DNA of 64,000 bases from Roseomonas sp. KE2513 (GTDB taxonomy: Bacteria > Pseudomonadota > Alphaproteobacteria > Acetobacterales > Acetobacteraceae). Shown here in pieces: positions 61,158 through 64,000 of the stretch. The stretch is from contig NZ_RCVR01000014.1 of the NCBI RefSeq assembly GCF_016107305.1, positions 85,209 through 149,208 on the forward strand, read 5' to 3'. The translations under genes and the position numbers were made by a program. Position 1 is the stretch's first letter. The number at the start of each line of letters is the position of its first letter. Under the pieces are notes generated by a model. The model made no database searches and was not told the DNA's origin. It saw only the letters and a list, made by a program, of their open reading frames with translations.

Positions 61158-61671
61158 CTTTGAACGGCTCGCGAGCGTGCTCCTGCTTTGCCTTGCTTTG
61201 ACGGCTTGTCAGACGAGCAGTCCATCGGTCCCGCTCGTCACTGGCGTTCAGCCGGGCCGGATGGCAACAGGGCGCGAGGGCCTTACTCCGGCTGCCGCCG
61301 CCATGATCGACTTCGTCGTGGACCGCTACACCTTCGCTTCGGACCGGCAGGGAATGGCGGGTGTCATCGCGGCGATCGACGAGTGCTACCTGTCGGCAAT
61401 TGCACCGGGCAAGCGTCCACAGGACGTCAGAAATTGCCTTGTTCTGGATATGCTGGCCTTCAGCATAGATCAGCACGTTTCTGGCGGCCCTCCGGGGAAT
61501 GATCGGCAGCTGCCCTTTTTCCAGCGGGCGCGCGCTGCTCAGCGATGGGAGCGCTATGCACCACTCGGCAACCTGCGACCTGGAGAGGATGCTGCGCGCT
61601 TCATGATGAACGGCTCCGATGCGGCTGCCTTTGAACTCGAACGTCGGCGCCGTGCGCCCAGAATGTCATGA
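61141..61671 (+). CDS. lipoprotein, unknown function
   Basis: 176 residues from ATG 61141, overlapping the preceding gene by 17 bases. The lipoprotein signal VLLLCLALTAC has its cysteine near residue 23. The mature part is helical, with two cysteines (DECYLSAI and RNCLVLDML). It overlaps the next secreted-protein gene (ATGA). Probably envelope-located; not recognised. Confidence 0.7.
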   Translation: MKTGLSFERLASVLLLCLALTACQTSSPSVPLVTGVQPGRMATGREGLTPAAAAMIDFVVDRYTFASDRQGMAGVIAAIDECYLSAIAPGKRPQDVRNCLVLDMLAFSIDQHVSGGPPGNDRQLPFFQRARAAQRWERYAPLGNLRPGEDAARFMMNGSDAAAFELERRRRAPRMS

Positions 61672-62075
61672 TGCAGGTACGAACGCTGTTGGCGCATGTC
61701 GTGGCAGGAGCGCTGCTCGTGACTTTCCCTTCTAGGGCGTCAGCGCAACAGGCTATCGGTCGCCCGGTGCCCGACGCTGTGAACGCGCCCGGGCTTCGGT
61801 GCTGGGGCATCCGGGGCGGCCCGTCCGCTCAGACATTCGTCTTCCAGGAGCCAACGACCTCCGCGCAGCGCATGGGGTACGTCTCCTCCTGGGTGGCCGT
61901 AACGGGACCAGCCCGCAACGGCTTCCTACCAGTTGAGACCCCTACCGGGCCGCGCGGCTGGGTAATGCAGGAGACCGTAGAGCGCGATACCTGGATCAGC
62001 ATGAAATGCGTTGCACGACGCGGACCAAACGGGCGTGTCTTCTTCATCTACGGAGGCACGCCGCCAAGCCGCTGA
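61668..62075 (+). CDS. secreted SH3-like small protein
   Basis: 135 residues with a signal peptide ending near ASAQ (about 27). The mature part (GLRCWGIRGGPSAQTFVFQEPTTSAQRMG; FLPVETPTGPRGWVMQETV) has the pattern of a bacterial SH3-like domain and two cysteines likely to form a disulfide. It is last in the FIST-associated gene chain. Confidence 0.65.
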   Translation: MMQVRTLLAHVVAGALLVTFPSRASAQQAIGRPVPDAVNAPGLRCWGIRGGPSAQTFVFQEPTTSAQRMGYVSSWVAVTGPARNGFLPVETPTGPRGWVMQETVERDTWISMKCVARRGPNGRVFFIYGGTPPSR

Positions 62076-62108
62076 CGAGTGGCCCGGTCCCGTCTTACTG
62101 GCGGCCGA

Positions 62109-62618
62109 TCAATTCTTGTGGATATCACCCTCCGCTTTCTTTGTTAGAGCCACGACGTGGTCATGGAAGAAGCCGATCAGCGCATTGTGCAGATCCGCCG
62201 CCTTCTGCAGCAAGCCGGCGCTGCGTTCGTAGAATGGAGCGCGACCCTGCTTCTGAGTGGCATCATCATGGTAGTTTACCGTGTGCAGCCAAACCGTGCG
62301 TAGGGGCTCCATGATCTCGTCCATCTGCGCCTCGAGGGCCGGCCTCTTGCCACCGATTGCGCGGAAGCCCTCACAGGTGGTGAACAACGCAGCGAGCCAC
62401 ATCGGAAGAAAGGCCTGATATCTTGCGAAGGGAACATCGCGTTCACTGGCCTTAGCATTCCTGGTGGAGCGCTCGGCCTCCTCGACCATTTCGAACGCGC
62501 GTCGGGCCACGGAGAAGTAGTTCCAGTAGAGAGCGAGCACCGGGTCATTGCCGGTGTTCGGATCTTCGCTGCGCTGAGGCCTACTCGGCGTGGACACGCG
62601 CTTCCTGGGCACTTGCAA
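62109..62618 (-). CDS. hypothetical protein
   Basis: 169 residues, helical, with a moderately hydrophobic stretch (FLPMWLAALFTTCEGFRAIGG) and histidines near the C-terminus (HNALIGFFHDHVVAL). Convergent with the SH3-like gene and moderate in GC. No signal peptide; no family recognised. Confidence 0.6.
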   Translation of the reverse strand: MQVPRKRVSTPSRPQRSEDPNTGNDPVLALYWNYFSVARRAFEMVEEAERSTRNAKASERDVPFARYQAFLPMWLAALFTTCEGFRAIGGKRPALEAQMDEIMEPLRTVWLHTVNYHDDATQKQGRAPFYERSAGLLQKAADLHNALIGFFHDHVVALTKKAEGDIHKN

Positions 62619-62876
62619 CTCCTATGCAGGCACGAACTCTGGCTTCCCTAGAGCATTCAGACCAAGCCGAACTAGCCAAAATCCGAGGAAGCGTATGCCT
62701 GTCGGTACGAGATCGGCATGTCAGGTTGCAGGAGTGCAGATCGGCTGCGCGATTCTGAACACCTTCAAGGCTTTTGGTGCGCCCGACACCGTCGCTTTCA
62801 AATGATTAAAGCATTGAAGGATGAAATATACTTTAGAACCGACTTCTGCAATGACGCCGAAGATCAGCGAAAGCTT

Positions 62877-63893
62877 TCAGACCAACTCATGCAACAACTC
62901 CCGTTGCTGACTCTCTGTGCTGGCCATCTCGCTGTCGCCATTTTTCAAAAGGGATTTCACGACAGCCTTCATCACTGGTGGCGCCACTCCATTCCCGAGC
63001 AGACGGATGCGGTCGCGGCGGTGTCCAATGCTCTCCAGGCTGTAACCGCCCTTAAGCCCCATCGCTCGCATCAATTCTGGAACCTGGAGCATGCGCAACA
63101 TCGGCGTGCGCCTTTGCCATGTCACCAAGCCGAAGCGATCAATGGTGGTGACAGTCCGCAGAGGACGGTTCAGAGGCTGCCAACCGCCGCTGGAATCAGA
63201 GCCGTAGTAGACGATGAGGAAGGGGGTGCCAGCCGGGAGAGCGGCCATCGCCCTCTCAGCCCGTTCCAGTGTGGCCTTAGCCCTGCCTTCACGCCTCAGC
63301 GGTGTGCTTTCCCAAGTCCCAGGAGGATCCAGTATCTCCTCGACAGTTCTTGTCCTGGTCCATGCCGAGGGAAGCACAGCGTCCGGCTGCCTTTCCCGAT
63401 CAGCCAGGATGAACATCCGCCGTCGATTCTGCGGAACACCGAAAGCCGCAGCATCAAGCACCACGGTACGGCTCTGATAACCAAGCTCGTGCAGGCTATT
63501 TAAAAGTGGATGATAGCCTGACCAGCTCCGCATGTGGACGACGTTCTCGACCACTACCCAGCGGGGCTTCAGATCCTGGGCGAAGTTGATGACGTATCGT
63601 GCCGTGGCTCGGCTAGCCTCATCCTTGGGTCGGCTCCCTCTGGCACAGGTGTGGTTGGTGCATTCCGGCGATGCCAACAGCAAGTCGATCCTGCCGAGAT
63701 CGCCCAGCACCGCGGGGCGGGTATCCTCCTCCAGGCGCAAGTTCTCGGCGCGAGCTCCGGGAAAGTTCCTGCGGTACGCCTTGGTAGCGAGGTCCCAGGC
63801 GTCCACACCGCAGACAATCTCGGCGCCCGCTTTGAAGGCACCCCAGCTGCTGCCGCCTCCGCCCGCGAAAAGGTCCAGTACTCGTGGCTTCAT
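62877..63893 (-). CDS. DNA (cytosine-5) methyltransferase, solitary
   Basis: 338 residues with ordered C5-methyltransferase motifs: motif I LDLFAGGGGSSWG; motif IV region LLASPECTNHT with candidate catalytic C78; motif VI VVVENVVHM; motif VIII FGVPQNRRRMF; motif X RLLGNGVAPPVMKA. Motif IV reads SPEC instead of the usual PPC. The short variable region (about 185-255) should set the target sequence. No restriction endonuclease gene is next to it, so it may protect the mobile element from host restriction. Confidence 0.9.
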   Translation of the reverse strand: MKPRVLDLFAGGGGSSWGAFKAGAEIVCGVDAWDLATKAYRRNFPGARAENLRLEEDTRPAVLGDLGRIDLLLASPECTNHTCARGSRPKDEASRATARYVINFAQDLKPRWVVVENVVHMRSWSGYHPLLNSLHELGYQSRTVVLDAAAFGVPQNRRRMFILADRERQPDAVLPSAWTRTRTVEEILDPPGTWESTPLRREGRAKATLERAERAMAALPAGTPFLIVYYGSDSSGGWQPLNRPLRTVTTIDRFGLVTWQRRTPMLRMLQVPELMRAMGLKGGYSLESIGHRRDRIRLLGNGVAPPVMKAVVKSLLKNGDSEMASTESQQRELLHELV

Positions 63894-64000
63894 GAAGTCG
63901 TTGTACCAGGTTGCGCGGCCAGTGCCAGGCGCTTCGATGCATCCAGCGGTTGTTTTCGCCCGCTCCGTATAGCCTGGACCACCCGGGTGGCGCAGGCCTT

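Noticed and set aside
1..64000. CRISPR arrays, rRNA, tRNA, riboswitches and insertion sequences
   Set aside because: No repeat-spacer pattern, cloverleaf or rRNA-like block, or transposase with terminal repeats was seen on reading both strands; small or degenerate cases could be missed by eye.

Overview
The window is high-GC DNA with dense, overlapping bacterial genes. It looks like part of a conjugative plasmid or integrated conjugative element of an alphaproteobacterium. Acetobacteraceae (Roseomonas/Acidiphilium-like) is my best guess from protein character and gene content, but it is an inference. No replication gene, rRNA, tRNA, CRISPR array or insertion sequence was recognised.

Layout. 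(1) 1-3105: a MobF (TrwC/TraI-type) relaxase-helicase. (2) About 3.2-26.1 kb: a cargo block for inorganic sulfur and thiol redox chemistry. It holds an ECF sigma/anti-sigma pair and a ClC channel divergent from a sulfite oxidase/cytochrome c pair. Next come a TsdA-like dihaem cytochrome, a TauE exporter, an ArsR-family regulator and a peroxiredoxin, divergent from sulfide:quinone oxidoreductase, persulfide dioxygenase, a nucleotidase-like hydrolase, a DsrE-like protein, a solute-binding protein, a lactamase-rhodanese fusion and a DUF1264 protein. A TlpA-like protein, a two-component system and ScsB/ScsC-like thiol oxidoreductases close the block. (3) About 26.3-57.5 kb: a nearly complete type IVB (Dot/Icm, IncI Tra-like) conjugation apparatus: DotL, DotM, IcmT, DotB, DotC, DotD, DotO, DotN, IcmD, IcmC, IcmG, DotG, DotH, DotI and DotA. 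A lytic transglycosylase, tentative IcmS-, IcmX- and IcmV-like proteins and several unassigned exported proteins accompany it. An unrelated lower-GC gene and a VapBC module interrupt it at 35.3-37.1 kb. (4) About 57.5-64 kb: accessory genes, namely a FIST-domain gene broken by an in-frame amber stop with downstream partners, small secreted proteins and a solitary cytosine-C5 methyltransferase.

How it works together. The cargo could carry sulfide to persulfide (SQR), sulfite (persulfide dioxygenases) and sulfate (sulfite oxidase/cytochrome), with sulfite export and persulfide sensing. The rest is DNA-transfer machinery in short, translationally coupled operons.

Most notable observations. An 11-base box, CGTTCGCGYCG, occurs in the same orientation 36-45 bases before the first gene of eight intergenic transfer units, plus once inside the end of dotM. 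At several of these leaders it is followed by a hairpin that buries the ribosome-binding site. Separately, a stand-alone 163-residue protein (30381-30872) duplicates the segment of the coupling ATPase DotL that lies between its Walker A and Walker B motifs.
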